64,000 nt of DNA from Chinchilla lanigera. Its lineage: Eukaryota > Chordata > Mammalia > Rodentia > Chinchillidae. The notes beneath the pieces are model-generated. The model worked only from the letters and a program-made list of their open reading frames with translations. It was not told where the DNA came from and ran no database searches. A program made the translations under genes and the position numbers. The stretch is taken from positions 8,734,816-8,798,815 of the forward strand of contig NW_004955463.1 in the NCBI RefSeq assembly GCF_000276665.1, in the 5' to 3' direction. Positions 31,496 through 43,436 of this stretch are shown piece by piece (the first letter of the stretch is position 1; the number at the start of each line of letters is the position of its first letter).

Positions 31496-32118
31496 TATTC
31501 CTTCTTATTCGTTCTTTCACTTTCCACAGATTCAGTTACCTGTGGTCCAAAACTATCAATGGAAAAAAAACAGAAATAAATAATTTATAAATTTTAAATT
31601 GCCATTCTGAGGGCTGTGATGAAATCTTGTGCCTTGCTGCCCCATCCTGCCTAAGACATGAATTATTCCTTTGCCCAGTGTATCTATGTTGCACACACTA
31701 CATGCCTGCTAGTCACTAGTTGCTGTCTTGGTTATCAGACAGACTGTACAGGTAATACCATGCTTGTGGTCGTGTAACCATTATACCCTTATGTAGTTAC
31801 TTATCACTGCATCACTAGCCTCACTTCATCTCACCACATAGGCACTTTATCATCACACATCATCACAGGGACAGTAAGGGTGAATGCAGTACAATGAAAT
31901 ATTGAGAAAGAGAGACCATATTCATAGAGCTTTTATGATAGTATACCATTGCAATTGCCCTACTTTATTATTAGATTTTGTTAATATCTTCTTCTATATA
32001 ATTGATAAAGTACTGGTTATAATAGGTACGTATGTAAAGGAAAACACATAGGACACTGGTTTCAGACATGCCCGGAAGGTCTTGGATTACATCTACTTCA
32101 GATAATAGGCGATGACTG
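31496..32118 (+). mobile_element. Tigger-type (TcMar) DNA transposon, nonautonomous
   Basis: Landmarks recalled from Tigger1/MER2-group elements: CTTTCACTTTCCACAGATTC, CAGTTACCTGTGGTCCAAAA, GGCTGTGATGAAATCTTGTG, TGGTTATCAGACAGACTGTA, GACAGTAAGGGTGAATGCAG and GAGAGACCATATTCATAGAG, ending near GGTCTTGGATTACAT. The transposase-coding middle is absent. Confidence 0.8.
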
Positions 32119-32495
32119 GCTCTCTGTATCCATAGGTTTCCCATCAGTACATTCAGCCAAGCATAGACCAAAAATATTTTTAAGTGCATTTTTTTGGAAC
32201 ATGAACAAACTTTCTTCTTCTCATCAAACAGTAATAATACAGAATTATTGTTAATAAAGTATTATCTCCCAAAGTAATACAGTGTAACAAATATTTATAT
32301 AGCATTTCCATTGCATTGGGCATTATAAATAATCTAGAGATAATTAAAGAATGTGGAAGGATGTACATCAGTTGTATGCAAATATGATGTCATTTTATGT
32401 AAAGGACTTGGACATCCCTGGATTTTGGTGTGATGGGGCAATGGAGGATTGGGTCTTGAAATCAATCCTCCAAAGATGGCAAGGGAGACAATGGT
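32117..32495 (+). mobile_element. MER2-like Tigger MITE
   Basis: Starts TCTCTGTATCCATAGGTTTC and CAGTACATTCAGCCAAGCAT, then AATACAGTGTAACAAATATT, TTATATAGCATTTCCATTGC, ATAATCTAGAGATAATTAAA and GACTTGGACATCCCTGGATT, ending CAATCCTCCAAAGATGG. It directly abuts the previous Tigger element. CpGs of the ancestral sequence have decayed to TG/CA. Confidence 0.8.
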
Positions 32496-32570
32496 ACCTG
32501 GTAATTTCTACAACTCAGATTTTCAGGAGGCTGTTGTTTTGTCCAAGAAGAGCTCATATTAAATACCACA

Positions 32571-32729
32571 TTCAGCCAAGTGTGGTGGCACACACCTTTA
32601 ATTCTAACACTCAGGAGACAGAGGCAGGAGGATTGCTGAAAGTTCAAGGCCAGCCTGGGCTACATAGTGAGTTCAAGTCTAACCTGAACTACATAGTGAG
32701 ACTCTGTCTCAAAAAACAAACACAAAACA
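32571..32729 (+). mobile_element. B1 SINE with internal duplication
   Basis: CAGCCAAGTGTGGTGGCACA, AGGCAGGAGGATTGCTGAAA, CAGCCTGGGCTACATAGTGA then a second similar block (CCTGAACTACATAGTGAGAC), and a CTGTCTCAAAAAACAAAC tail. The quasi-dimeric 3' half is typical of B1. The TSD is AAATACCACA at 32561-32570 and 32730-32739. No ID tail, unlike most other copies here. Confidence 0.92.
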
Positions 32730-32779
32730 AAATACCACACTCTCAGGAGGGGTCCTCTCTGACCTCAGGCTGGTGTTAC

Positions 32780-32990
32780 TAGCAGTCACTCAACTTCAAT
32801 ATTCATTTTCTTAATTTTATGTAAAATGCTTTCACTGCCATGTTAATGATTTGCCTTTTGCCTATCCCCTTCCACGTCCTGTCCCTGAAGTATAAAGTAA
32901 ATTCCATGGGAGAAAAACTTGTTCATGGTAGTGATCCCAGATGTTGGAAGAATACTTAACACATAGATGGACTTAATAAACATATTACAG
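32780..32990 (+). repeat. L2 3'-end fragment
   Basis: Sense L2 3' end: AAAGTAAATTCCATGGGAGA, GTAGTGATCCCAGATGTTGG, ACTTAACACATAGATGGACT and TAATAAAC resemble ..AAGCTCCATGAGGGCAGGG..CCCAG..CACATAGTAGGTGCTCAATAAAT... Confidence 0.55.
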
Positions 32991-33837
32991 GGAACAGCTA
33001 AAAGTCACTGGAAGAACATAATGTAAAATAAGTTAGGTGAGTGTTATACGTGGCTTCTTGCATGTGCTGGTTAGTAGTACTTTGTGGGATTTACACCTGT
33101 ATGAGCTAATGAACAAGCATGTTCTGCCTGCAAAGATGAAAGGAAATAAACATTTAGCCTGTGGTGAGATGTGAATCATCAATGGGTCTAGGCTACAAAA
33201 GTGGAGACTAACTGCAGATGGCCTGTTGAACCACTTTTTGGAGTGAGCTCTTAAGTACCTGTCAGAATTTACAATTTCAGGGCAAACATAAATAAACCTG
33301 AGTGCCTTTCAGCTTGGATCGTTTGATGCTTTAAAATCACCTCTGTTTCATTTTTTGCTACTGGATCCACTCATCTTTTAGTTTCAGGGCCTGATTCATG
33401 AGTTTCTATAGATCCATTTGTAAGCTCAGTCAGCATTTTGCTTTGCCAGTCTTGGAGGAAAGGGATGATTGAAGGCACATAACAACTACTTGTGTTTACT
33501 GCTTCTTTCAAATAACTTCCAAGAGCACCATGTAATACGTGAATAATCTATTTCTCAGTTCTTCACCTGAATAGAAAATACAACCTATTTTACTTCTTAG
33601 GGTTTTTTGGGTGTATTTCCTCCACATTAAGAGTTACGCACAAAATAAAGAAAAAACAGTCATTCATATTTTATTTTATAGGCAGAACACACCCAACATG
33701 AAGTTATGTGCAGATGTTAACAGGTATATAACCCATCAAGTCTATAATATTTCATAGCTCTAAAAATGTATATATATGCACAACATTAATTGTAGATAGA
33801 TGATACAATAATTGCTAAACTTTTGAATTTAGACCTC
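32991..33837. other. Unique AT-rich sequence
   Basis: Nothing supportable seen. Confidence 0.4.
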
Positions 33838-34235
33838 TGTTATGGAACCTATTATGGTTTGTGGGTTTGTGTCCGCATGTCCCCCCAAATCCTTATGCAG
33901 TTATGGATCAGGTTTCCCTTTTAGATTTTTGATTGATCCATAGTCCAGTGTTGGAATTATGGCTGTGAGTGCTGCACCAGCCCTGGGGCAGGTAGTTTGC
34001 ATACAATGTAAGGGAGGGGAAGAGGATGCTTGCTGCCACTCCTCCCTTTTGCTCTTGTTGCTTTTGCTGTCTTCCACTGCCACGAACTGTTGCTCTCTGC
34101 CTATGCCAGTCTGCCTTGGAGCCAGACGAGTATGGACTGAAACCTCCACAAACCGTGAACTAAATAAATGTTTCCTCCCTTAATTTTGGGCATTGTGCAT
34201 TTTGTTGCAGCGATGAGAGAAAAATAACCAAGACA
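33838..34235 (+). mobile_element. Solo MaLR (ERVL-type) LTR
   Basis: Starts TGTTATGGAACCTATTATGG with ATGTCCCCCCAAATCC. It has the characteristic 3' part: ACTGAAACCTCCACAAACCG, AACTAAATAAATGTTTCCTC (poly(A) signal AATAAA at 34163-34168), then TTTTGTTGCAGCGATGAGAG and a CAAGACA end. This is an old mammalian endogenous-retrovirus-like LTR. No internal region or coding sequence accompanies it, so it is a recombined solo LTR. Confidence 0.82.
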
Positions 34236-34547
34236 AAACCCTTATAAGGTAAATGACCCTTTTTCATTTTCTCCTTTCTCAGTAAAATAGAACTTTCTCA
34301 AAATTCTGGCTCCAGTTGGTTGATGATGTAAGGATGGTAAAGATGATAGCTCTGAGGTTCCAGCTCTTTAAATTGATACACCCTTGTCTCATGATTTATT
34401 GCTACTAAAAATCTTTTTGAAAATAATCCTTTTAAAAGAAAATTTAGGTATAAACAAGGAATGTTCATGTTATGAAAGACTAGTTTGCCCAAAAAAATCA
34501 TGTCTCCTGGATCTAACACTTTTAATAATCTAAACAACTACTTTAAA

Positions 34548-34697
34548 AATATCAAATCTCCTTAACTACCAAATAGATCAAATACAAAGTCCTAGACCTC
34601 TAGTAACTAAGTAAAGCCACTTAGAATATCAAATCTCCTTAACTACCAAATAAATCAAATACAAAGTCCTAGACCTCTAGTAACTAAGTAAAGCCAC
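34548..34697. repeat. 77-bp-period tandem duplication
   Basis: Two copies (34548-34620 and 34625-34697) with a period of 77 bp and one mismatch (AAATAGATC versus AAATAAATC) over 73 bp. The near-identity implies a recent duplication. Confidence 0.95.
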
Positions 34698-34719
34698 ACT
34701 TCACCCCTCTGGCCTTCAG

Positions 34720-34830
34720 GTTTTTTTTTTTTTTTTTTTTCTTTTAAGAGGCTTAAATTTGAACTTTTTTTTTTGTGCTGAATTCCCAAAAAAAGAAAGT
34801 TAAACAACAGAAAGTTAAACAACATGTTTC
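34720..34830. repeat. T-rich runs and a 15-bp tandem repeat
   Basis: A T run of about 20 bases (34721-34740) and a second T9 run precede a double AGAAAGTTAAACAAC unit near 34795-34824. Confidence 0.75.
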
Positions 34831-34984
34831 CTTCATCTGGATCTTTAGCATTGCCTTCCCTTTGCTTCTGTGCTTCAAGGATCACTTTTCAGTTGTGTTT
34901 CATCACTGAATTCTGAAATCTTGAAAATTTCATGAACATTAAATTCTACCACAACCTCTAAGGAGGAACCTCAGCCACTAGTTA

Positions 34985-35840
34985 CTTTATTTATTTGTTT
35001 ATTTGCTTGTTTTCTTTGTATAAATGTAAGGTGAACAGCATGATTCTTTGATGCACACATCCTTAGTAAAACTGTTGTCAAAGGTAAACAATTTAATGTA
35101 TTCATCATCTTCCATTTATTGGTAATAAGATTGCCTAAAATCTCCCTTCTTAGCAAATTTTTGGTACACCATACAATATTAGGTATAGTCCTCCTGCTAT
35201 ATATTAAAGCCCTGTATTTATTTATTCTATTTAATTACAAACTCAAACCCTCTGATCTACCTTTTTCATTTCTTCTCCTTCCTCATCTTTGGTTACCACC
35301 ATTTCATTCTGTGTTATACATTTGATAACTTTTCTTTTTAGATCCTACATATAATGAGATCATATAATCTTTTTCTTTCTGTGACTGGTTTGTATTTCAT
35401 TTGGCATAATGTCCTTCAGTTTCATCCATATTGGCCCATGAGCAAGGTCTCTTCTTTCATTTTTAAGACTGCATAATATTCTATTGTGTATATATATCAT
35501 AATTTCTTGAACCATTCATCTATCTGTGGATACTTGGGTTATTTCTATATTTTGGCTATTGTGAATAATGCTGCAACTGATACAGGAGCACATGTACCTT
35601 CATGGGGTATTGATTTAATTTCCTTTGGGTATATACCCAGAAGAAGAATGGCTCAGTTACAAGGCTTTTCTATTTTCAATTTTTTGAGGAACCTGCATAC
35701 TATTTCCATAATGACCATGTCAATTTACATTTCCACTTACATGGAGGAACAAGGGTTCCCTCTTTCTCGTATCCTCAGAAATGCCTGTAGTCTCTTGAGT
35801 TTTTTTACAGTAGCTAAACTGTACCTTTTTAAATTGACCT
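34985..35840 (-). mobile_element. L1 3'-end fragment
   Basis: Antisense L1 landmarks: GATCCTACATATAATGAGAT, TTTGGCATAATGTCCTTCAG, TTCATCCATATTGGCCCATG, GACTGCATAATATTCTATTG, TGGCTATTGTGAATAATGCT, TTGGGTATATACCCAGAAGA and TTTACATTTCCACTTACATG. These cover the end of ORF2 plus the 3' UTR on the minus strand. The + strand open frame at 35486-35842 is an artefact of this antisense sequence. Confidence 0.92.
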
Positions 35841-37231
35841 GACCTGATTCTAAATAATGAATAAGGAAAACTGTATGAAATTTAGGATCCCTTACCTTCA
35901 AATAATGTTCAATGTTTTCATATATATTCCTAACTTAAAATTATTTTGTCTTGATGCTGTAGCCAATAGGACTGTTATATAGATTAGAAAACTGAGCAAA
36001 AAGATATTAAATAGCTATCTCTTAGGTTTAGACTTCACCCAGGTTTCAGAATCCCAGCCCTGTGTTTTTTTTAGTCACAGAATCACTCTAGCTTGAAACA
36101 AGCAGTGATACAGAACAAAATTAATGTTCTTGTCCAAGAAGTCAAGAGTTTGTGAATATAGACATGTTAATGCTTCTGTAGCCCATTTTTCAAAAAGATT
36201 GTTACATTTTCATTTTAAAAAGGTATGAAATTTCTGTCTGAAGAGGTCATGTCACCAATTGGTTTCATTCCTTACAGAACCATTAAGTCTTTCCAGTCCT
36301 TGATTTTTATTAAATATCGTCATTGAACCAAAGCTTGTTGACATCTAAACCACTTCCAGCTATACAATTCTAGCATCCTGTAGTTCTTACATGTTTATTC
36401 TTTGCTTTATCTTTTTTCTTTTTATGAAATCAGCTTATTCTAGGTAAATGGTAATTTAAAACTGAAAAGTTTGCTGTAATTTGCAGAGTAAGGAAATGCC
36501 TTGCAGCCTCTCTCTTATCAAAAACATTATCTTAAAGACAGTCCTCATCATCATGCCATATGCCTGTTGCTTCTTTTTATGGGGAGGAGGGGTTCCGAGT
36601 TGTAACTACAGGATCGGTTGATGCCCCATGAGCTTGATGCACCTTTGAACAAGTCTATTTCTTTAAGAGACAAAGTTGGGAGGCACTTTTATAGTCCCTT
36701 GCTGTCAGTTAACTTTCACAAAGTGGTAGGCGTGTCAACGATAAAGACAACTTTTTAAAAACAACTTCTTTCTGAGAGGATATGACATTAATAAAAACCA
36801 TTAGGGTGCTATTTACATGTGGATTACAATTTTAAAAATGTTTATTCCAATATAGCAATGACTACTCTGGGAAACTAAGGATATTACCTTTTTATACAAA
36901 GAATATTAAAAATAGACGTGTTTAAGACAAACAGTATTGTTTATGAGCAAAAAGAAAAAGAGGAAAATGGCTACATGAGTCAGTATTTAGGAAATGGCTA
37001 TATAAAATACAGCAGCTCCTTGGGATGTCATCATCAAAAATAAGTATATATAAGATGACAGTGTGTGCAGTGATATAATCATGGAGAAATTGCTTTTGGT
37101 AAATTATTAAGGTAACAAGCTCAATACAAAGAAATATACTTAAAATAAGAAAATGTTAAATGCGTCAGCAAAACAGATAAATATAAGAAACTTGCCAATG
37201 ATGATGCTGTGCTGATAAGCCTCCAGGTAAT
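35841..37231. other. Unique AT-rich sequence
   Basis: No gene or RNA supported. Contains copy 1 of a 23-bp duplicate (37009-37031). Confidence 0.4.
37009..37031 (+). repeat. 23-bp dispersed direct repeat, copy 1
   Basis: ACAGCAGCTCCTTGGGATGT plus CAT, identical to 37934-37956, 925 bp away in the same orientation. Confidence 0.85.
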
Positions 37232-37368
37232 TACTTATTTATTTATTTGTTTACTTTCTTTTGAGTCTGAGTGTCACTATATAGTCTAGGCTGGCCTTGA
37301 ATTAATGATCCTCCTGCCTCAGCCTCCTGCATGATGGTGTTATAGGTATGTGCCCCTACACCGAGCAT
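37232..37368 (-). mobile_element. B1 SINE
   Basis: Antisense B1: TGAGTCTGAGTGTCACTATA, TAGGCTGGCCTTGAATTAAT, CCTCCTGCCTCAGCCTCCTG and GTATGTGCCCCTACACCGAG. The tail is a TTTA-rich run at the low-coordinate end. No ID portion. Confidence 0.9.
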
Positions 37369-38450
37369 TATTACTCTTATATATACTTATTTTTGATGAT
37401 GATAATTGATATTACTTTGAAAAATATTTAAGTGTAATGCCTGGATGACACCCGGTGACACTGAACATTGCCTATGGGTACACACCTGTCCGCTACTGGT
37501 GCTTGTTGGATGAGAAAAGGAAATCCCCTAACTGCTTAGGGATTCCATTTCTTCAAAGCAATAAGAAGCAGTTAAACCTGATTGTTTCCCAGAACTCTTT
37601 CAACTCTAAACTTTGATGCTTAATGGTTTGCAAGAAGCACTGATGATTAGGACTGAGCTGTATGATTATCGGTCTTCATATCACTCACTCTTCCTCACCC
37701 TTCCACTGTAGAATCTGTATGCTGTGGAGTAGCTGAAGATGGGGACAGGTTTGCTATACTCTCTCCCTGGGCAGGCACTCTTACCCTCATGTTTTTTCCC
37801 TTTGTTCTGAAGTGTTTGAGCAGAACAAATAACGCCACCCTTCGCATAGAAATAATATGACATATTATATATGAATAATATCTAATGATAATAAAAATAT
37901 TCACACATGATGAGTAATACAGTACAAGTACACACAGCAGCTCCTTGGGATGTCATTGGACTTCCATCACCTCTGCTGATATAAGTTAGCTTCATAGTTC
38001 TGCCCTTTGTAAAATGCACATTTTAACCTGGCTTCATGTAAAGACAAAAATTTTTCACCTTTTGTGAGGGCATGGCACATCATTTTAGAACAGGTCCAAT
38101 GTTAACATGAAACATTATAGAAGAAAATCTGGAGCACTAACACAACCATGGGAAAAGAATATGCCCCAAATGATTCTTCTTTTTTATTTTTATTATTTTT
38201 GGCCTGTACCTTCACCAGTTATTTGGCAAAGTGATTAGCTGAGTGAGAAGTAAGAAAGCTGACCTCCATCAACACGTTTCAGAGCTTTCATTTCAGTCTG
38301 GGAGACCAGCTGAAAGTGTGATTAGACTGAGACTCTAGTCCTGAATAGGCAATGTGCACCCACTGTATCAAAGATACCCAGTGCAACACATAGTTGCTAA
38401 CAAAGATAATTTCTCCCCCTGCAGGAGAAGTATGCCCTTAGAGCTTAATT
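37369..38450. other. Unique sequence
   Basis: No gene recognised. Copy 2 of the 23-bp duplicate is at 37934-37956. Confidence 0.4.
37934..37956 (+). repeat. 23-bp dispersed direct repeat, copy 2
   Basis: Exact match to 37009-37031. The flanks differ. Confidence 0.85.
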
Positions 38451-38454
38451 TCTA

Positions 38455-38560
38455 GACATTACTTATTCATTCAAAATGCACTCACTGAATTACTATTAGG
38501 GGCCACACATCGTACCAATGTAGAGGAGAACTACACATTCTGCATGTATAGTGATTATAG
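38455..38560 (-). repeat. L2 3'-end fragment
   Basis: TTATTCATTCAAAATGCACT and CACTGAATTACTATTAGGGG resemble the antisense L2 terminus (..ATTCATTCAACAAATATTTA..). Diverged. Confidence 0.45.
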
Positions 38561-39679
38561 TAAGTAAAAAGAATGTAAAAAACAAAGCGATACAGTCAGA
38601 GGACTATGACAGCCAAAAGTGGTGTTGTTTGGTCAGTGGCCTTACAAAGGGCCTCAGAGGTATTATTTTCCCTTTTTATATACTGTAGTTCAGCTTTCCA
38701 AGTCTGCTAATTGATGGTGTGTCTACTTAAAAAGTCTCTACACAGAGCTTCATGGTGTCTCTTAGGTACTTTGAAAAGCCCAGTGATAAACATCTGGACC
38801 CAACACAGAAGCCTCCAGGAAGATGTCTTGTCAGTACCCACCTACCAGCAGGCAACAAATAAAATATAGTACGATAGTATGTGAGGCTCTGGGAGCTGCA
38901 GTCTCCTAATCTTTCAGGGCTTGGTGACTTCTTAGAAGCATGACCGTGGTCCCACTGTGAAAAGCTGAGCAATGACTTCCTGCAGGGGTTTTGGGGACTT
39001 GGATTCCCATGAGGAGCAGAAAGTCACTGGGATGCAGGAGAACTACAGGGTCCAGCTTTACTGCCCTTTAAGGGACAAATCTTGTTTTCTGCTCAGTTTC
39101 CAGCTGTTTATAACCTGGAGTCAACTGAAGTTAATTATTCAGGTGGCTCTTAAGAAAGTACTTCCGCTCTGTTCCAGGCATGTCTCCATTCTAACAATAA
39201 CAAAAAATACAGTTACTTTCAACCCCTTAACTTATACCTGCGTTCTCAATGTTCCCATCCTCGCTAAATCACCAAACCCTTCAATTTTGCCCAATTATCA
39301 GCCAGCTCAGCTTTTCACAGCTTTTGATTAACATTTCTCTCAATAACTTGAAATTTTCTTTTCCAAAATTCTCCTAGAGAATTTTCTTGTTTTGTACTTT
39401 TTTTCAACCACTTCAAGTCACATCAGAGAACAACTTTTGTGTTCTTTACTTATTACTCTATTCACCCTGTTCTCACTGTAAGATGTCACTACTTAGCGTC
39501 TGCACACATACACATTACAGCAAGCCGGCATTACAGCTTGCTTTATGCCAAGAGGTGCAATCATAATACATTAAGAGCCCAAGAAAGAAGCTATTAATCT
39601 CACAGCTACGAGACTCACATGGAAGACTCAGTGGAGGGAAGAATATAAACAAGGTATTGAAGCCACTGAGCAAGTCATT
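38561..39679. other. Unique sequence
   Basis: A 119-codon open frame (38972-39331, +) has no recognisable domain and no clear splice boundaries. Nothing else supported. Confidence 0.4.
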
Positions 39680-40193
39680 TGTTCTGGTTTAAATATGATT
39701 TAAATATGAAACCTTCCCCAGAGATTCACCCATTGAGAGCTTGATCCCAAATGCAGTAACTGTTAGGTTCAGATGTTTACTACTGGGATTTTTGAGGTAC
39801 CTAGAAAAGACGCCATGGAAAGGCACCATCTCTTTGCAGCCAGTTTTAAACAGAGACAGCCCCAGTCAACAGACTTGAAAACTCAACCATATGAAGAAGG
39901 AAGAATGGATCCACTGCTGAGTTCACGGGGGAGTGGGGCGCTGGGAGGTGGGGTCAGTAGGAGGAAGCAGGTCCCAGAGGGCGTGCCTCTGAGGGGTGTC
40001 TTGTCCCCAGCCCCTTTCTCTCTCCCTGACTCTCACCCTCTGCTTCCCGGCTACCTCTGTGTGAGGAGATTTCCTCCCTATGATCTTCCTGCCTCTCCAT
40101 AGACCAAAATGCAACGGAGCCAGCCACGAACCTTCATTCTTTAAGTTATTTCTCTTAGGCATTTGGTCACAGGGAGAAAAAGCCAACTAATCA
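39680..40193 (+). mobile_element. Solo MaLR (ERVL-type) LTR
   Basis: Starts TGTTCTGGTTTAAATATGAT with CCATTGAGAGCTTGATCCCA. Later CTCTGCTTCCCGGCTACCTC, GATCTTCCTGCCTCTCCATA, GACCAAAATGCAACGGAGCC and TTGGTCACAGGGAGAAAAAG are standard MaLR LTR 3' blocks. The element ends in CAACTAATCA. It has no internal retroviral sequence. The open frame at 39773-40102 is LTR sequence and not a gene. Confidence 0.82.
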
Positions 40194-40195
40194 CT

Positions 40196-40330
40196 CGCTC
40201 ATTCATTCATTCATTCACTCACTCATTCATTCACTTAACACCTACTGTGTACTGAGTACTCTGCCAGGAATTAAAGACAGAGTAGGGGAGGCAGAATAGA
40301 CCTTTCCCCTAAGGGGCCAGTCCACACCAG
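40196..40330 (-). repeat. L2 3'-end fragment with (CATT)n
   Basis: A CATT/CACT tetranucleotide run (40199-40236) followed by AACACCTACTGTGTACTGAG and TCTGCCAGGAATTAAAGACA, the antisense L2 3' end. Confidence 0.7.
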
Positions 40331-40334
40331 TAGG

Positions 40335-40476
40335 AAGTTGTAAGGATGATATGGATATGTAAAGATGATGAACATGCTAATTACCCAGAGTTGTTTTGTA
40401 CCCTATTTATACATGGATCAGATCCTACACTGCACCTCCTAAGTATGTACAGACATTATGTGTCATCAAAAAATAA
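40335..40476 (+). mobile_element. L1 3' terminus
   Basis: GATGAACATGCTAATTACCC, TTTTGTACCCTATTTATACA and TTATGTGTCATCAAAAAATA match the last segment of the L1 3' UTR on the plus strand, ending in the A-rich tail. Confidence 0.7.
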
Positions 40477-40477
40477 T

Positions 40478-40672
40478 CTGGGCATGGTGGTATACACATG
40501 TAATTCCAGCACTCTGGAAGGCTAAGGCAGGAAAATCCCAAGTTTGAGCCCAGCCTGGACAACTTAGTCACGTAGCAAAAACAAAACAAAACATCAAACA
40601 AAAAACATAAGGGAAGGCTCAGCTGTAGCTCAGTGAAAAGGCCCTGGGCTCAATTCCCAGTAGCACAAATCA
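40478..40672 (+). mobile_element. B1-dID SINE
   Basis: CTGGGCATGGTGGTATACAC, AATTCCAGCACTCTGGAAGG, GAGCCCAGCCTGGACAACTT, an A/C-rich middle tail, then dID: GCTCAGCTGTAGCTCAGTGA, AAAGGCCCTGGGCTCAATTC and CCAGTAGC. It sits directly in the A-rich end of the L1 fragment. Confidence 0.92.
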
Positions 40673-43435
40673 GTATATACTGTTTTTACAACATAGGACT
40701 TAAGATTGCCAGAGGTGATGAAATCATGCAGAGTCCCCTCCAGATAACTAAAGAAGGGAATGATGGAAGGAATGTAGGAGTCTGGTGTAGGAAAAACTGG
40801 CCAGCTTTCCCTGCTTTTTGAGAAATGTAGATAGATAAGTGTAAATAGGCTGAGAAGTAATATAACAGAAATGAGATGACACAGGGAAGGTTTATTACAC
40901 CTAATGACAAAGACATAGAAAGAAAGAGGGACAGTATAACTTCAGCAAAAGTTCTTTCACAATGGGGTGGCTGGAGGAATTGGAAGGAGGGTACCATGGG
41001 TGATACAAAGAGAAAGCTGTAAAGAGCTCACCCACTGGAAACCTTCAGGGGAGAACGCATGAAGGCTAAACCAAGTCTGGCTTCAGAGAAGGAAAACCTG
41101 TGCTGTTCTTGCTGGTAGTGAGAAGAAGGCTGTGAAGCTCATCATTATTAATGTCCTGGGCCCCGATATCCACAGGAAGGGGCCCCAGTCCATAGACCAT
41201 CGTCCACCAGGCAAGGCATTTCCCCTCGGGAAGCCTCAGTTTCATTGGAACTGAAAACAGGGAAAATTGTACCAAGCGTATTTACTTTTAATGAGGAAAA
41301 TAAATTGTGCCTGTTAAGTGTTTAGCCGAGTGTCTGACTCTTAGCAAATATCAGGGGAAGTACAGGGAGTTTGTGAGCTGGCAGGGAGTGGACATCTGCA
41401 AGACTCTAATCTTTAAGGGACAGAGGTTGCTAAGGAGAGACTGAGACAGCACCAGGGACTTAAAGGAGGGGTGCAAAAGGTAAGTGAATGAAGGAATAAG
41501 ACCAAAGTATTTTGGAAAGTGTTTAAAGCACTCAGTGTGGGAATAGAAACTCTTTTAAACCCCTTATTCATGTCTATTCTGAGTTTCAACTTTTTATTCT
41601 TATTTCACCACAAACATTTCACTCCTCCCCTCTCCCAGCACTATAGGAACCAGGATTACTTTGGGATGGGAGATTAAGAGAGGAGAGGGAAGTTTGGGAG
41701 CTCACTGGTGATGTATTTGCTGCTGCTAAACTTGGTACAGCTGGGTACCAGCTGGGTAACTCAGCTCTTCCCTGGAAATAAAATGTTCGGCTTAACCAAG
41801 GAAAATGATACCCACACAGCCTCTCAGATTGGTCCACGCACCTTACATTCCAGGAATTCCTGGTTCAATCTTTTCTTCCTGAAATTTACTCCTGGCTCTA
41901 TCTCAGGGACCACAGAGAAGAGAGTTACCTTCGTTTGCACTGACATTTTGCTTTCTCCTTTATGTCTGTTTCAGAATCTTGTTGCTTTTTTAAAAATAGT
42001 GTTTGGCCTTAAAAAATACTTTTCACCACCTTTTGGAAAAATTTACCAACTATATAATTAAGAATAAGTCTCTTGGTTTTTTAATAAGCCCAATCTTAAG
42101 GAGAAGAAGAAATGTAGTGTTTTAATTATTTTCATATTTTTTCTTTGTTCACTGATACAGTTTAGCTTTTTACAACATTGCTGCTCATTGTTTAGGAGCT
42201 TTTTTCAATCCAACCGTTTCCTTGCCCTCACAGTATCCTTTCTGAAGAGGTTACCAGCATTTGGAGGCATTTATGCCTATTGATGTACAAACAACCGACT
42301 TCCTTCACTTGTTCATTTGCGAGGCAGGCACTAGTTCTGTCTGCATTTAACCTAAATCAATGGACTTATCTTTGCTTCTGTTCAGTTCTCTTTCCCAGCA
42401 ACAATAGGATTCTTTATCTCTGTAGCTTAGTGGGTAGAAGGACACACCCCCTTGGTCTGCTGCTTGCTTAATTTCAAAAAGATCCATTTTCTAATCACTT
42501 TACCTTGGACCCAAATGGGTCTTTCTTTCCTCCTACATTTTGTAATTTGTCACATTTATGTTTTTGGTAGATTGACTATTCTGATAAAAGGGTTGTGGTT
42601 ATAGATCAATCACCATCAATCATACTACCTAGTAATGGAGATGGACCCATCTTTTATATTTCATTTAAGAGAACAGCTTATTTTAGAAACAACAAATCAT
42701 CCAAGTAGAATCTAGTTGGGCTTATTAAGAAGCAATAAACATTTGGAAACAAAGACTTAGTTAAAAGAATATCCTGTAAGGCAAATTCTGTACTTAGAAA
42801 TAACTTTACATTTGTAAATTTTATAATCCTGAAATACTAAAAGAACAAAACAATTTATTGCTCAGGCCCTTGACTCAATCTACTTTCTTAGCATCAGCCA
42901 CCCCCCCTCAACAAGTAAGATAAACAAGCTTATTTAAGTTGCAATTAACTTATCTATTTGACTATGTCTGGCTAACTTTAAGGCTGATGCTAAAAACAGA
43001 TAGGGAATAGACATGAAAGGAAAGATAGAAGTGCAGATGGGGAATTTACAGTATGTGTCCTCCCCAACACCTCTGCACCATCTGCATGCACTTCCTGTAA
43101 TTAAACAGGAAAGGGAACTGGATTCCCCTTATCCCTGCTTAGAGCCACACACTGAACCTGCCCAAAGAACATCCCATCAGGTATCTCTGTTGCTTTGAAA
43201 AGCCACTGGTATTTTTCAGATGGCCTATCAAGAGATAAATGGTGAAATAAAAGAAAAGAGAGATAAATTTTGGTGTAGGAAAAGAAATGGGAGGTCACTT
43301 CCAAAGATCCTGACAGTGAATTCTTGGCCTATACCTTTTATTTCCCCTGATGTTGGCACTGAATGAAATTCATCTTTAAAAACGTACACTATTTTGTTAC
43401 TGAAATAGTACAAAGGACACCAGAATAGTTGAAAG
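40673..43435. other. 2.7 kb of unique sequence
   Basis: No convincing exon, RNA or repeat. Open frames up to 117 codons (41708-42061, +) show no domain. Confidence 0.4.
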
Positions 43436-43436
43436 A

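Noticed and set aside
32351..32782. 143-codon open frame on the plus strand
   Set aside because: Runs through the end of a MER2-like Tigger element and a B1 SINE; repeat-derived.
35486..35842. 118-codon open frame rich in hydrophobic residues
   Set aside because: It is antisense L1 ORF2/3' UTR sequence; a matching minus-strand L1 covers it.
39773..40102. 109-codon open frame
   Set aside because: Lies wholly inside a solo MaLR LTR.
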